A stretch of DNA of 64,000 nt. Source: Sipunculus nudus (taxonomy: Eukaryota; Annelida; Sipuncula; Golfingiida; Sipunculidae). Of the stretch, positions 50,301 to 63,177 are shown piece after piece. How positions within the stretch are numbered: position 1 is the stretch's first letter; the number at the start of each line of letters is the position of its first letter. The stretch lies in NCBI GenBank assembly GCA_026874595.1, contig CM049322.1, positions 32,880,340 to 32,944,339 on the forward strand. Reading direction: 5' to 3'. Under the pieces are notes generated by a model that saw only the letters and a program-made list of their open reading frames with translations, had not been told where the DNA came from and ran no database searches. A program made the position numbers and the translations under genes.

Positions 50301-50516
50301 TTGCTAAAGCTTTGCTCAAGTAAGTATAATGTTTACATTTGGCATAAGGTCTGTTGGGAGATAAACACATGCTGAGATCAGAGCTTTGCAGAAAATAAAC
50401 TAAGTCTAAGAATTCATCTACTTATTTCTTTAAAAACTATACATGTGAAATTAAAAAAAATGTAAATACTAGTTAATTTTTTATGTATCTACAACTTATA
50501 ATATATATGGTCTTAC

Positions 50517-50576
50517 CTTATTCTTTGCTGTTGCCATGGCAACTTTAGGAGAACGATCATAAACAAGATGAAGCAT
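50517..50576 (-). CDS. Possible alternative first coding exon
   Basis: A 20-codon open frame starts at the ATG ending at 50576 (MLHLVYDRSPKVAMATAK and two more residues) and runs in phase 0 to a good GTAAGA donor (50516-50511). An in-frame TGA lies roughly 45 bases upstream, and no clean phase-0 acceptor was seen, so it reads as a first exon rather than an internal one. It could splice in frame to the coiled-coil exon at 37093, or to the giant exon through its second possible acceptor AG. The product would lack the PDZ domain. The evidence is only an ATG, a short frame and a donor; a chance match is a real alternative. Confidence 0.3.
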
Positions 50577-52589
50577 TAAGTTGCCTACGTGAAGTGAGAG
50601 CAAAACCGCAATAATGCGTACTCAGAGCTCAGAGACAAAACCCTGTACATACATGAATATTCAAATGATCTGACAGTTTTACGTCAAAAATTGATTGATT
50701 ATTTTCTCCTGCAAAATATGTTTGTAAGTAAACTATACTTAGCCACTTTAACTAAAATATTACATGGACCAAGCAAGGTTTACATCGTCAAACTATTCTT
50801 TACACACCTTCAAATTCTTCACCTCTGTGAAGGTCATTTCTTATGAAGGCTGCTTTCAATGGAGCCATAATTCCTTTTTAATGTTTACCTGTGGTTACTG
50901 TTAACCAATCAATACCTCATGGCAAGTTATGATAGATGGTGCCTTGTGCGTACTTTACGTATATCATCAAATGATAACTGAACTACTTAAATTTATTCCC
51001 TGTCAGTTGGTTTTTGTTATATTTTTTTACGTATTTTAGCCTACAGCTCTCCTGAAGCGCTATCTCCTCTAGCAACAGAATGCTATAAACCATTAAACAA
51101 ATGTATTACCTGAAACTGGGCTGATAAGTTCCTGCTGCATTTTTCTTTCCTCCGAATTAAAAATACTGATGATCAACATTAATCTTTACTATATATTGCC
51201 TACATGTGGTAGAAATTGGCTGTAAATTATATCTGATGGCCGAAAAATAAAAACGACCAATGATTGATTATCAATCGATTATTTTATGTATCTTCTATAT
51301 AACTGTGAAACATGGAGATTTTAACCTAAAATATTTACCAAGTTAATTAGGTTTAACTTCTATATCAGACTGAAAAGTCACGGTAATATCTGGATTGTTG
51401 ACACTTGTTTATTCTACAAGGTTAAGTGGAATGTTGTTCGCTATATCGTACCTCGTCATACTTATATCAGACAGAATGAGAATATTTCATCTGTACTAAT
51501 ATATGACTTTTAAAGATGTATACATAATGGTTTATATTGTATTATGCAAAACTGCAGCCAATTTAATCAATTAAGCAGAAAACAACAAATCACTGATTAA
51601 ATCAATTAATTGGCACAAAACTGATATACCTACAGTTTTGATATAATTTTCCATTTACATGTAACTATAAGGTTATGATGATAAATAAATTTTCAGATAA
51701 CAGTTCTATGGATGCATAAATACATCATGTTACCAAGACAACAATTTGGTAAAATCAGATCCCGTTTTCGATATTTTAACAATATAGATTATCTGGTGGA
51801 AAAGACACGATGATTCAATGTTTGGACAGGAGACTAAATATAACAGACTGACCATTACTCCTTTGGGCCAATCAAAACCTTTTTGTTTTTCCTAATTTGG
51901 GGCATTTTTTTGCCATTTAATTCCTGGATATCAGAGCATCCAACCATCTATATACGTAGCATTCACTTAATCACATTTCCCTCACAATATACTGGCAGCA
52001 ATTCAAGGTACATGGCACGCTGGCTAACTTTCATTCTGTCACTAATTCTATCAGTGGATGCTGATATCTTTGACTGATGCCTGAATCAAGCTTCACTCGA
52101 TGACGCCTCCCCTGCCCTTCAGAGCTCACCTTGTAGCGATTGTTGACATTACCCAGTGTGTATAGAACTAACCACTCAGGTGGCGTGAGACCTCACTGCT
52201 AACTCTCAATCACTCTCAGACTACCTGACATTCCTACAAGCTTCTGTAAACACAGATTCTTGTCTTGGAATAGTTTATGAGAGAAGACCTGGTCTAACTT
52301 GCCCAGTATAGAATGATGCACGTCCTGCCTGTCCAGGAGGCAATGTTTTATGTATATATCCTTATTTATATTAATATTTCCTCCTGTTAGTTCGGTGTTG
52401 TAGGTAACGCTATTCTGGGTACTGAAAGGGTGACCTTATCATAACACATATTTATACTATACAACAAATCCAAAGATCTGTTTTGACTTGTAAAATATTA
52501 AGGTTGGTGTCTTGTTTAATATATACACTTTGGCAAAATAAAATTATACTGAATATCACAGTTCACCAATGTTGTTCTTGTAATGTTCT

Positions 52590-53080
52590 GCTGGATAATC
52601 CTGAATAATGATACTTACTCAACTGGCTGAAAGTGAAACCTACTAAATTTGCTGATACGTAACTAAATGACTGATATTTACTTAAAGTGACCAACACTTA
52701 ATGTGATGAAATTAACTTACCTAACTGATACTTAACTTGCTGATATTTAATTAACTATAGCCAATTTGTACTTACCTGGCCAATACTTGCTTACCTGATG
52801 TGATACATACTTAACTAGCTGATACTTAACTTGCTGATATTTCCTTAACCAGCTAATATGTACCTAACTGGCCAATACTTGCTTATCTGATGTTATACAT
52901 ACTTAACTAGCTGATACTTAACTTGCTGATATTTCCTTAACTAGCCTATATGTACTTAACTTGCCAATAGTGAATACTTTCTTATCTGATGTGATACATA
53001 CTTAACTAGCTGATACTTAACTTGCTGATATTTACTTAACTAACAAATACATACTTAACAGACTGATACTTATTTTACCA
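52590..53080. repeat. Degenerate CTTAACTNGCTGATA repeats with ~95-bp higher order
   Basis: Short units (ACTTAACTAGCTGATACTTA, TGCTGATATTTACTTAAC) recur every 15-25 bases. The longer block TACATACTTAACTAGCTGAT recurs near 52805, 52897 and 52996, indicating a 92-99 bp higher-order period. Confidence 0.7.
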
Positions 53081-54279
53081 GATGATTTGGAGTGTGGCTT
53101 ACATGCCAAATGCAATTATCCTGCATACACAATTATCCAACACTGAATAACATATATAAGCATTCTGATCTGTTTCACTAAATGAAGTCAACTAGCTATC
53201 CTCCTGATGAAAGACAACATGTTTCAATGTTTATTTCAATCCTGAAATAAACGCACTTAAACCATCAAACACAGCCAAGTGGAACCTTCCAATTATAAGG
53301 ACACTGGTAAGACCCAGCTTTAAGCCTGTAATATAAAGGTTCCTATATCAGAGAAGATACAGACTTCCCAAACTATCATACAATAGACTGCCTCAGGTTT
53401 CCTAAACTGAGAGGTGCCTGTAACTGGGAGGTGGCCACAATGACAGGTTTTTCCTGTATATAACCATCCTCTGCATCTTTGAGGTATGTTCATTCATCAC
53501 TAATGTACATCCCTTCATTGCTGCTAACTTTTTAAAAAATATTGCCAATTTTCAGTGGGCACCCTCCTGTGAAACAAACTGAAGTCAATCATTCTTTATG
53601 CAGATTGCTTCTCTTCACTAATCCATTCCCAAGGTTAACCTTGTTAGATAATATGATTTCTAATTCCTGGGTGTCAAATAAAATATCACCATCTAAAAGT
53701 TTACTTTTCTATCAACAGGATTCTCCATGTACCGGTAGTTGCCATACTCATACCAACACACTTTACCTATCTTCGTGTATCCATACATATGTTGATCTAT
53801 ATCCGATATACCAGTTTCTAGTTGTAATCCCTGGATGTTATCTATTAGGAAAGCACCTTTGAAAAGCCTCCAGGTTTCCTAATAGAAAGATAAGTGATCC
53901 CTCTTCACAGTCCATCTGTATACTGGTTAATGTTCATTTTATTATACATTTCTATTAATTTATCCAGAGTGTCATCTAAATAACCATCATGACATTTTTC
54001 AACTGGGATTTCTTCTGATAATACAGTCAATAACATTTTCCAAGATGTCCAAGTTTTTCATCAATCCATCGATCTGCCCATCCTCATTTTATAATTCCAT
54101 TTTTTTATCTTTGGGTGTCACCTTAAATAAGCATCTGAGGATTTTTTTCCTTCAGATTCCTGATGGGGTTTTGATTAATAATTATAATCCAAGCTGATTA
54201 ATCCGTGATGTAAACGAGGGTAGTATTCAACAGCATATAGAGACTAGTACCTTTCTGTGCATTACAGGATGCCTGTCTC

Positions 54280-54600
54280 TGGGTGTATAACAAACAAGTA
54301 CCCTGGCATCAACAGTATAGCCCAGAGCGGGGTGTTGAGGAATTTTATGACTCCCCAAGTCTAGTGGTACGATCCAGGAACTATTTGACCACTATCACGG
54401 GCAGCCTGACCAAGGCACAGAGAGTCTCTGTTATCCCGGGCCAGGCAGATCAGCATTATCACTCCTGGCCACTTACCGGTGGTCAGACCACAGGAGCCAG
54501 ATTTATTTTGCCGGGCGTGGGGTTGAGCAGGGTACTACCTGGCGTTTACTGTACATGCCCTAAAGGCAGCACATTGGCCTTGCTGTGATATCATTCACTG
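54280..54600. other. GC-richer patch with a 101-codon plus-strand frame
   Basis: Balanced composition with TCCCGGGCCAGGCAG and ACCTGGCGTTTACTG. The plus-strand frame (54283-54588) shows no known domain and no splice context. Either regulatory DNA, an old element, or an unrecognised exon. Confidence 0.25.
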
Positions 54601-55839
54601 CCTCTGTAAACATGCTTTCAAACACTGCCCAAGCATATGTAGATCAGGTCTAATACATTAAGAGCCATACCCTACAGACCCTTGCACCATAAACTATACT
54701 AAAACTAATGACATACAGGTACAAACACCAAGAAACAGCAGATGTTTCACCAGGCAGCCTGTGATATATGCTAATCCTCTATAAATCATCCTTTAACATA
54801 AAATTGGTGGCTTACGAAAATATCCATGATATAAACTTAATTTATAAATTGCCGACCAAAAAAAAAAAGAAACATATACTCCTTTACCATCTGGTCAAAG
54901 CAAATTATTTAAGAATTTTCACCAATCAGGCTCCTCTCAAACCTTCTTAAAACAACGCTGAAGGTGTAATATTTGTTAAATGTTAATTATTTTGAAAATA
55001 AAAATGTGAATAAGAAGTCCCAATGTGGAAGGCAAGTTGAAAGGTGTAAGATTGATAGTATGAATAATTAGAGATCTTGTACGTTCAATGATTGCCATTA
55101 TAAATGATACTGGTCAGTTTTTTAAATTATCTACCACTAATGAACAATAAATCCAATTTGATGGTTGATCCCTTGGGTCCCTGTGCAATTCTTAAAATTT
55201 CAGGCACATATTATTTGCTATAATAATTTCATATGACAATGGTTATACCTTGTGATGGTCATTTGTTAGGTAAGGTCTTGGGTGGACACTGGACAGACAG
55301 ACGGCAGTTTAAAGAGAATAACCCATCAGCCTACATGGTATAAGGGCTAAAAAGTTGTAAAATTCCAAATTCATGCGTTGCTTTCATTCACAAAGGGTTC
55401 ACACCTTTTTAATAGTACAAAACTGATGTCTGGCTGTTTATCATGAGGCATGAATGTTAACAGTTTGCACAGGCAGCTCTTCTGTATGGCTAGGCTTTCT
55501 TCTAGATCCGGGCTATTTTTATGCAGTGGTGCTGGATATACCAGTTCAGTATTAGTGTAGCAGCTAAGTGGACCAGGGATGAACAACACAGACAGGCCTG
55601 AGGCCTGGGACATACAGTCTGATGTATATACACAGACCACAGACACTATACAGGCAGGCTCCTCCTGTATACACATCCATCCATAAAGTCACATGACCAA
55701 GGCACATAATATATAAATATACCTAACAGAACCTTCATGTAAGGTATATTGACTATTTGTTAAAATAGTGGTCACTTCTGGTGGTCATTAACATTTTTTT
55801 ATCTATGAATACAGTTACGTTATTATTCATTTACGCAGT

Positions 55840-56000
55840 TCCAACAGGTCATGTGATCCCTGAATAGTCTAATGATTCATTAAACCAGTTCCAACAAAAA
55901 ACATAATCCATGGTTGATCTGAACAGGTCACATGATCCATCAACATGATCCATACAGGTCACATGATTCATTATGCAGTTCAATCTGGTCACATGATTCA
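55840..56000. repeat. Short degenerate repeat ACAGGTCACATGATCCAT
   Basis: Three or four copies with roughly 30-bp spacing (TCACATGA at 55928, 55959, 55989; TCATGTGA at 55849). Each copy carries an E-box-like octamer. Confidence 0.55.
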
Positions 56001-57689
56001 TGGATTCATTCAGTTCCAGGACATCAGATGATCCATATGATCCAATAGGAAAAATAGCTGTATCTTGGCTTAAACATTTGTAATATTTTATTTTGAAATC
56101 ACATTTTTGGAATGCTGCAAGCATGGTTTTTAAGAGATGCAGTGATGGAACCATGGTGTACAAAGTCATAATCTTTGCTGACATCTACTGGCAAAAGAAG
56201 GAACTAATAGTCCCAACTTCCACATTTCCATTTTATATCAGATGTGGTTCAACAGATTTTAAAATTTTTGTTGCTTTAAATGTTTATATTTGTTTTAACT
56301 GTAATGTTGAGAGTGCATTCTGTGTTTTCTAAAATGATATGCTTAGCAGACAGAAAACAACTGATGACCTTAACAACTTGCTGGAGTTATTTGTATGAAT
56401 TAACATGTAGCTATAACACTTTTCAGAAATAAAACAATTATTGACAATCTTTTATTATACTGAGTAACTGATGTATATAAGTTAAGACTCAAGATATTGT
56501 TATAACATAACTTCTGTTGCACAGCCATTTATTTATCATTTATAAATATGTGCACTAGTCAGACTTTGATTCATTCTTTAGTTAATTTTTTGTATAATTT
56601 CCTATGGTCAATTTTTAATTGGTGGTGTTGGCATGAACCTGAATACAGCATAAATGCATAAGAGTAATTCTAGTGTGCAGGTATGTGTGGTGGTCACTTA
56701 AATATGTGAGCAATACTCACCTGTACATCAACAGATATCTCAAACAAATGAATATGCATTACGAATAAATTAAATATCAGTACTTGTGAACATGTATACT
56801 GTGGTTGCTTTTTCGTTGGCAAGGGTTAAAATTCCGGATATTACCCCGAAAAACGGAATAATCATGACAATAAAACATTCATAAATAAAAGGTTTCATAG
56901 TGCAAGGCAAGTCATATGGCAAAACTGGTTTTTAATATAAATCATAATCAGTCTTATATGTTAAAAGATTGCTATTTAAATTATATCAGATCTTTCAAAT
57001 TATATGCCCTTAATGAACATTATCATTCAATGTTACCTTGGTGGGCCCGTCCAATTATTTAGATTTTACACACATATTATTGATGCAATCAATCCATATA
57101 ATAACTGATAATTTTATGTAGTTTTAAGTATTGTGAGATAGCAAAAATGTGACCTTAACGAAACACATTGAACTATTTTGGAAATCGCAAAATTTTAACC
57201 CCACGAAAATGAAGCCAACCGCAGTATATACATATGATAACCACATCACCAGACAGCTATAATACAGTTCTAATTACCTACTGACTCTTTCAAACACAAA
57301 TCTGGTCTGAAATAATCTGAGCCTTATACATAAATAAAACAAGTTCAAAACATTTTGTGCATTCACTCGGGGAAATTGGTTTGTGTCTGGACCATTTTGT
57401 GCCAGACAGTGTACTCATTTACTGAGATGCACCAGAATGACTCATGCAAGCTTCATATGTTGAAAACCTTTAAACAACAGTTGTTAAGCTTGTGCAGTGT
57501 GAATATTTTGTTATCCTATGTAGGATTTAAATGGTTTGGCTTAACAAGTTAGAAAATACATAATTTGAATGAACAAACTGTTTTTGAGACCAATTTCCAA
57601 TTGTTCCGCAATTGTTCCAATTGTTCTGCAATTGGTCTGGATTTGTTGTATGAAAGAGGCATGTTCATCATAGGTTCATTTCACCATCA

Positions 57690-57780
57690 CCCTTTTGACC
57701 CTGGCTCCCTTGTGACCCTGACTCCCTTGTGACTCTGGCTCCCTTGTGACCCTGGCTCCCTTGTGACTCTGGTCCCCTCA
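57690..57780. repeat. Short tandem repeat GACTCTGGCTCCCTTGT
   Basis: Four to five copies of an ~18-21 base unit (TGACCCTGGCTCCCTTG) in tandem. No coding context. Confidence 0.65.
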
Positions 57781-58956
57781 CTTGCTTTTTTTTATATTTA
57801 TTTATCATGCTTGGAAGAATACTTTATGGAATAACTTTTGTTAATGTCAGCCATTCACCTAACCTTTCTGTAGAACTTATGTGATACCTGGCTTTCTCTC
57901 CCTACATATTTATTAACCCTAGATAATTCCTTTTCAGAAAAGTCATATAAGGCCTCTGTGACTGATTTATGATTTATCCACACATATTTAGTAAACAGTA
58001 AACACAACAACGCTGTAAAACAGAAAATTGTTCTATTTGTTATTTATTTTTCTGGCAACATGGAGTAGCATCATCTGATTTGAGCGGACAATGTTTGACC
58101 TTGAAAAGGACAATTTAAGGTCTTTGATACTGTTATATTTGGAATATAAGGATAAAGTAAGATCAAATTGTGTGATTGATTACCTCAAAATGTGATTTAA
58201 GTTATCAATCAAAGTCAGGCCAGTATCTGGGATAATTAATTAAACCAAACTCTTCACAGATAGGTGTGCAAAAAGATGATGAATGACCAGAAAACCTAAT
58301 TAACAACCAATTTGTACAAAATAAGACAATAATTAGTACCAACTTAAGCACTTGAAAGACAAGAAAAAAACAATTTAAGTTTAAACTGACTTGTGCTTTT
58401 TTTCTATAAGTTATTAAGTTCTCAATTTCTGTGCCATTCACTATCCATGTCAAAATTTTTCTTTTCAATTTAATTTCCATTTTATGACAAGGATATATTC
58501 CAGATGATAAAATAATACTTAAAGCTGACCAGTATTTTTTTCCATATTAAAGATCTGAAACTATTCCATAACAGAGTAAGCTACAGATATAAACACAGTT
58601 CATACATAATAGGTTAATGATTTCTTAACACTTCTCCTCAAAAGACTGTAAAATGACATACTTGCACAAGAAAAGTAAGTCTTTGTTCCTTTGCTCAAGC
58701 CGACACTGGTACACAGCACCAATAAGACGGGAGTGGGACCAGATGTATTGTCCAGTGCTTGCTAGCCTTACTAAAATATTTGAAGAGCACTTCCAGAAAT
58801 CCCCCTACACAGATATTATCACACCTGTGAATTTATGGCTAGCTACTCCTATCAGTGTTAATTGATAATAACACAAGAGGGGAGAGGTCATGACAGAGGC
58901 CAAAGATCTGATGGTGAAACGACCCTTTAAAAATCATCATTGTCTACTGTACTCAC

Positions 58957-59072
58957 ATCCACGGGTTGCGGAGCCGTGACTCGCCCTGTGTTATTCTGTA
59001 GCGGAACATCGGATGACTTCCGTTCCTGTGACGCTGGTTTGCCCAGTAACGTTAACTGTACATAAGCCCCAG
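58957..59072 (-). CDS. ARHGEF12: Exon encoding the C-terminal end of a PDZ domain
   Basis: The acceptor is TTACAG directly upstream of 59072 and the donor is GTGAGT (58956-58951). Length is 116 bases: two bases completing a codon, then 38 codons, ending in phase 0. The peptide starts GAYVQLTLLGKPAS and continues into a polar linker ending APQPVD. It corresponds to the last beta strand of the ARHGEF11/12 PDZ, where the vertebrate proteins read roughly SGSYVALTVQGRPPG. The PDZ of this family binds the C-termini of plexin-B, the IGF-1 receptor and LPA receptors. The preceding PDZ exon, with the GFG/GYG carboxylate-binding loop and GDRIIKVNG strand, should end in phase 1. I could not find it between here and 63178. 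Confidence 0.72.
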
Positions 59073-59244
59073 CTGTAACGAAAATGTGGTCAAGAAATTA
59101 AGATGACTGTTGGGTAATCATGATTACATATAGGTAAAAAAATGATAAACAGATTACACAATCAAAAATTTGAAAATATTAAAATAGCAAACGGACTTAC
59201 CTGTTGTGGCAGTCAATCATTAATTCCCACATCATCGTCAACTT

Positions 59245-59365
59245 GCCTTCTGTCTCTCTCTCTCCTTTCTCTCTCCCTCTTCTCTTTCACTCATTCTCTT
59301 TCCCTCCCTGCCTCCCCTCTTCTCTATCTCTCTCTCTCTCCCCCCTACATTTTTTTCTCCCTTTC
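59245..59365. repeat. CT-rich microsatellite
   Basis: CTCTCTCTC and CCCTC runs over about 120 bases, beside the PDZ-end exon. On the gene strand it is GA-rich, so it does not serve as a polypyrimidine tract for that exon. Confidence 0.85.
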
Positions 59366-60558
59366 TCTACATCATAACTAAGACATTCACATATGTTACT
59401 TTCATATGTTACTATCAATGTACTTGCAAATATCACATAATAAAATCCATCTGTAACTTAACCATGCTTCATGCAATATGGGAAAGCAGACAACAAAACC
59501 AGGGAGACAAGAATACAAGATTCTCACAAATACTACAATAATATTTGCTTTTGCATTTCCATGACAATACACTTAAAAGGACAATGAAGCCTTTCGGCTA
59601 CTTTATGTATACACAACTCCACACACAGGTAGAAACACACACAAACAGAATTTAACAGAAACAAATTTTAAGCTTCAAGAACATTCAAACATAAAGGCCT
59701 TTTTTTCAAGTGCTTTGCGCCAAAGAATAAGATGATTCACAAAAGGTTTATATATGATATTATAATCCATGTACCATAAATAGTAATCTATTGAAAATAT
59801 GCAGAAAAATATTATTAAATAAGCTTGGTAGGACTTCTATTATATTTCAAGCTTCAAGAGATTCCAGGACTTTATTTATTTGTGATGGGTCTATATAGTA
59901 CAAAGAGGCACCACCAGATGTCACTAATTCCCAGGGTCTTCTCTCTCAGAAGCATAATTTTGTTATTACTGTGGCCACAAGGGGTCCGCACTGTCTGTGA
60001 AGCAATTCTCTCAGAATGCTTTACTCATAATTTGGCAGGGATGAGTCAGGCTCACATATATATTTTTGGCCCCCTTATCTATTCATGCCACTTTTTATAT
60101 GCTGATATAACTTGGCAAGGTAAACTTATGTTTCTGTATGTCTAATAACCATGTGTGCACAGCCCCTTCCCAACAATAACCAAACAGAAACAACAGACAA
60201 GCTGGATTCTTAATAAATATTCAAAATTCTATTTCTTTTACTTAAATGCCTCAGATCTTTCCAAAAAAAAAATCAGAGGATTTTATGATGGACCTTATAT
60301 GATTCATGGGAACACACTGCTCAGAATCAGACTCATCAGAATAAGACTCTGCTGGTTAGGGTTTGTGGGCTTAAAACTCTGCAGCCCACAATGCACTGGG
60401 GGGTTCTACATGCACAGGTGGCGTAGGTAAAAATGTAGTGAAGATGGTAATGCAGTCAAGTATGTTGGATAAGAATTGTTCTCACTTCTAAGGCAATTCT
60501 GATTAACATGGGTGTGTTTGTGGTAAGGACTTTACAGAATAAGTAATATTTTGTAAGC

Positions 60559-60735
60559 TTACATTTGTGAAATGTAAACAGAAGGTGTTTCCTTGAAATT
60601 GGTAACAAATTTTGATTTTGCAGTTTGACAGTTAAGACAAGTAGTCCCGGCCGTCCCCCAGTGCTCAACAGGAAGAGGTTCATTTTGAGTAGAAATGACC
60701 TCTGGTGGAAGGGTGTCATAGGGATAGTCATACAT
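60559..60735 (-). other. Short coding-like frame, unidentified
   Basis: A 58-codon frame starts MYDYPYDTLPPEVISTQNEP, includes a C-x-x-C pair (CLNCQ), and stops at TAA, which overlaps a GTAAGC donor-like hexamer. The composition (Pro, Glu, Cys, Trp) is less AT-driven than most frames here. A second frame on the same strand lies just above it (60825-61028, containing YDPVVCDLTNTSEIGF). Neither matches a family I know and neither supplies the missing PDZ half. Both may be fragments of an old element or chance. Confidence 0.2.
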
Positions 60736-61607
60736 GAATCAATACAGAGTGTGAATGCCTGGACTACTGACTACAAGCATTGCTATGTTGACATGTATTA
60801 AGTTCAATAAAATATTCATAGAGTTCATGCAGTGTACCATATCAATGACAGTATCACAGCAGATCTGTCACTGGACAAATTAAACCATGACAAGCATTGG
60901 ATCAGCAAATCAGTCCATTTGTATGTATATTGGCGTATCACTCTCCCATGATATGAACTGAAACCAATTTCACTGGTGTTCGTCAGATCACAGACAACTG
61001 GATCATAAATAATTTGGCTCAGTAGCACAATTCTGTATTAAAGAATTTGATGATAATAACAACTATTATCATAAGATTTAAACATTAGTAATAATAGTAT
61101 AATGACTAAGTATAATGAATGAGCAATTAACTTAGTGTAATAACTATATTGATATGATGATACTACTACTATTACTTCTACTAAGTACTACAAGATATTG
61201 TTATCATTCAGGGCGTTCAATAGGCAGATAAAATGAAAAAGTCTGGGACAATAAGGTGACAATTTCTAAGAGTGGCTTGGCATTTTGGAACAGCCCAAGC
61301 GGAGGTGATCTGTGAGATTTCATAGCATTATTTGTCATTATCATATCATTATTTGATTAGATATAATGATGTCATAATATTATTGGATTATAGTGAAATA
61401 TATGTGTTAGTTGAAGGCACAATGTACATCCTAGTGACTGGTTTGTTTGAGGTAGTTGGCAATGGTCAGTGACTGATACAAAAAGCTGATGCTCTTGGTT
61501 CTACAGCCAGACATTCATCTGAACGCTTGGACCCTAAAAACCAAGCATCCAAGAGAGATCTTAAGCATCACAGTGATAAACCCCACACATTCCTGAAAGT
61601 CCTGATC

Positions 61608-61690
61608 ATTATTATTATTAATATTATTATTATTCCTATTATTTTTATTAATATTATAATTATAATTATTATTATTATTCATATTATTTT
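61608..61690. repeat. (ATT)n microsatellite
   Basis: Imperfect ATT/TAT repeats. The Ile-rich and Asn-rich frames over it are artefacts. Confidence 0.9.
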
Positions 61691-62524
61691 TTTCATTTTT
61701 TTTCAACAAGATTTTTTTATATAAACAAATGATGGAAATAGAAGTTAATGTGACAAAAATGTTAATTAAAGAAATCCGACTCTATTTATAGCTGACACAA
61801 GAGGTTTTTAACTAATGAACTGATAAAAACTTAAGAAGGTTAATAATGCATGCTTCATGTATGATATTCCTCTGAAAGACTACCAGATTTTACTAATATG
61901 TGACAGCACTGTGATGCTGTCTGAATCAGCTGACTAGAGCAGCAGTCAGGGACTAGCTGGTCTATATTTAGATCAATGTCAGCACACCTGTCCCAGCCTA
62001 CCTTAACACTGTCACTGCTGTATGTCAGGTTCACATACACATACATACAAGTGTGTGCTACTACCTGCACTCTGATTGATGTGTGTCGGTTCACAAATAT
62101 ACCTGTGTACCCACCAAACGCATTTTCACAGGTGTTTTTCAGGTTCACACAAATCTGCTAACATGTGAATGCACCTCACACATGCACACATCTTTGTGTG
62201 TCAGATTCATCCAAACACACACAAACATGCATAAAAGACCACACAAATAAAAATATTTTTTTTTAAACAAGAATATGCTTTCAGGATATTTTTGTTGACA
62301 TAAGTATGCATCCTCCCCACCAACCCCCCTGCCAGATCTATAACAACCTGGTCTCAAATTAAATGCTGAGTACACAGACACACTCACTTGTCTTTCTCTG
62401 GCATACACTTGTTACTGAATACCAAAATATCTTGATATTGGCTATACCTGATGTTGGATTCAATTTTTTGGTCCCAACCCCCCTCCAGAGTTAATGAGAA
62501 AGGGGTAAATTTACTCTTGGGCAT

Positions 62525-62558
62525 ATATATATATTTATATATATATATATATATATCA
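62525..62558. repeat. (TA)n microsatellite
   Basis: TATATATATATATATATAT within the intron between the first coding exon and the PDZ-end exon. Confidence 0.9.
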
Positions 62559-63177
62559 CTAAACCTGCATTTCCTGTTTTTCAATATGCAGCGCTACATG
62601 ACATCTTTTAGTTGTGTTGCATTTATGTTCTGATACACAGTTGGAAATTATGTGTCCACTGTATGCAACACTGTTACCTCATTTGAACTACCCATAAAAA
62701 TGCCATAAAAATTGAAAATACCATTGCTGGGATGCCTGTAGGTCAGAGATTAATTTTAACTTGTTCCTGAAGCTCAGCAACAGGAGGTAAGCCACAACAG
62801 GTGAAATGTACGTCACACAAGGTATTTTTGTATGCAGGAACAGGATTTGCAGATGCACATACATACACACACACATATAAAGACATCAGCCCCATGATAA
62901 AGTTATATGACTGAAACCTCAGAAAAATGTTGAATTCCCAGACGCACACAAACACACATATCAAGATGTAAAACTAATAGTCAAGTTAGCTGGTCAACAA
63001 CTCATAACAAATGTAAATACAGACACGCACATACATACACAATACCATATAAAGCTGGCCTAGAGTTAAACCTTGGAAGTTAATTATAACTGAGTTAATA
63101 AATGATGATGCATAAGTTTAAACGAGAAACCTTACATAATGGACCATTAATAGGACCAAGAAATAGCACATGCTTAC

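Larger units (their letters stand above)
44238..58956 (-). other. Long intron(s) between the PDZ-end exon and the giant exon
   Basis: About 14.7 kb, AT-rich, with inverted-repeat elements at 45724 and 47286, tandem repeats at 52.6, 55.8 and 57.7 kb, the candidate first exon at 50.5 kb, and a GC-richer patch at 54280-54600. No other exon with phase-matched splice sites was found. Confidence 0.55.
59073..63177 (-). other. Intron region expected to contain the missing PDZ exon(s)
   Basis: About 4.1 kb. I searched the minus strand for a GYG/GFG loop and GDRIIKVNG-type strand and found neither. It contains a good GTAAGT donor at 59189-59184 after a short frame (MMWELMIDCHN) that does not fit the PDZ, CT, ATT and TA microsatellites, and the unidentified frame at 60559-60735. 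Confidence 0.5.

Noticed and set aside
59184-59226. Short frame MMWELMIDCHN with strong GTAAGT donor as the missing PDZ exon
   Set aside because: Ends in the wrong phase for the acceptor at 59072 and has no PDZ-like residues.
61515-61724. Asn-rich and Ile-rich frames
   Set aside because: Translations of an ATT microsatellite.
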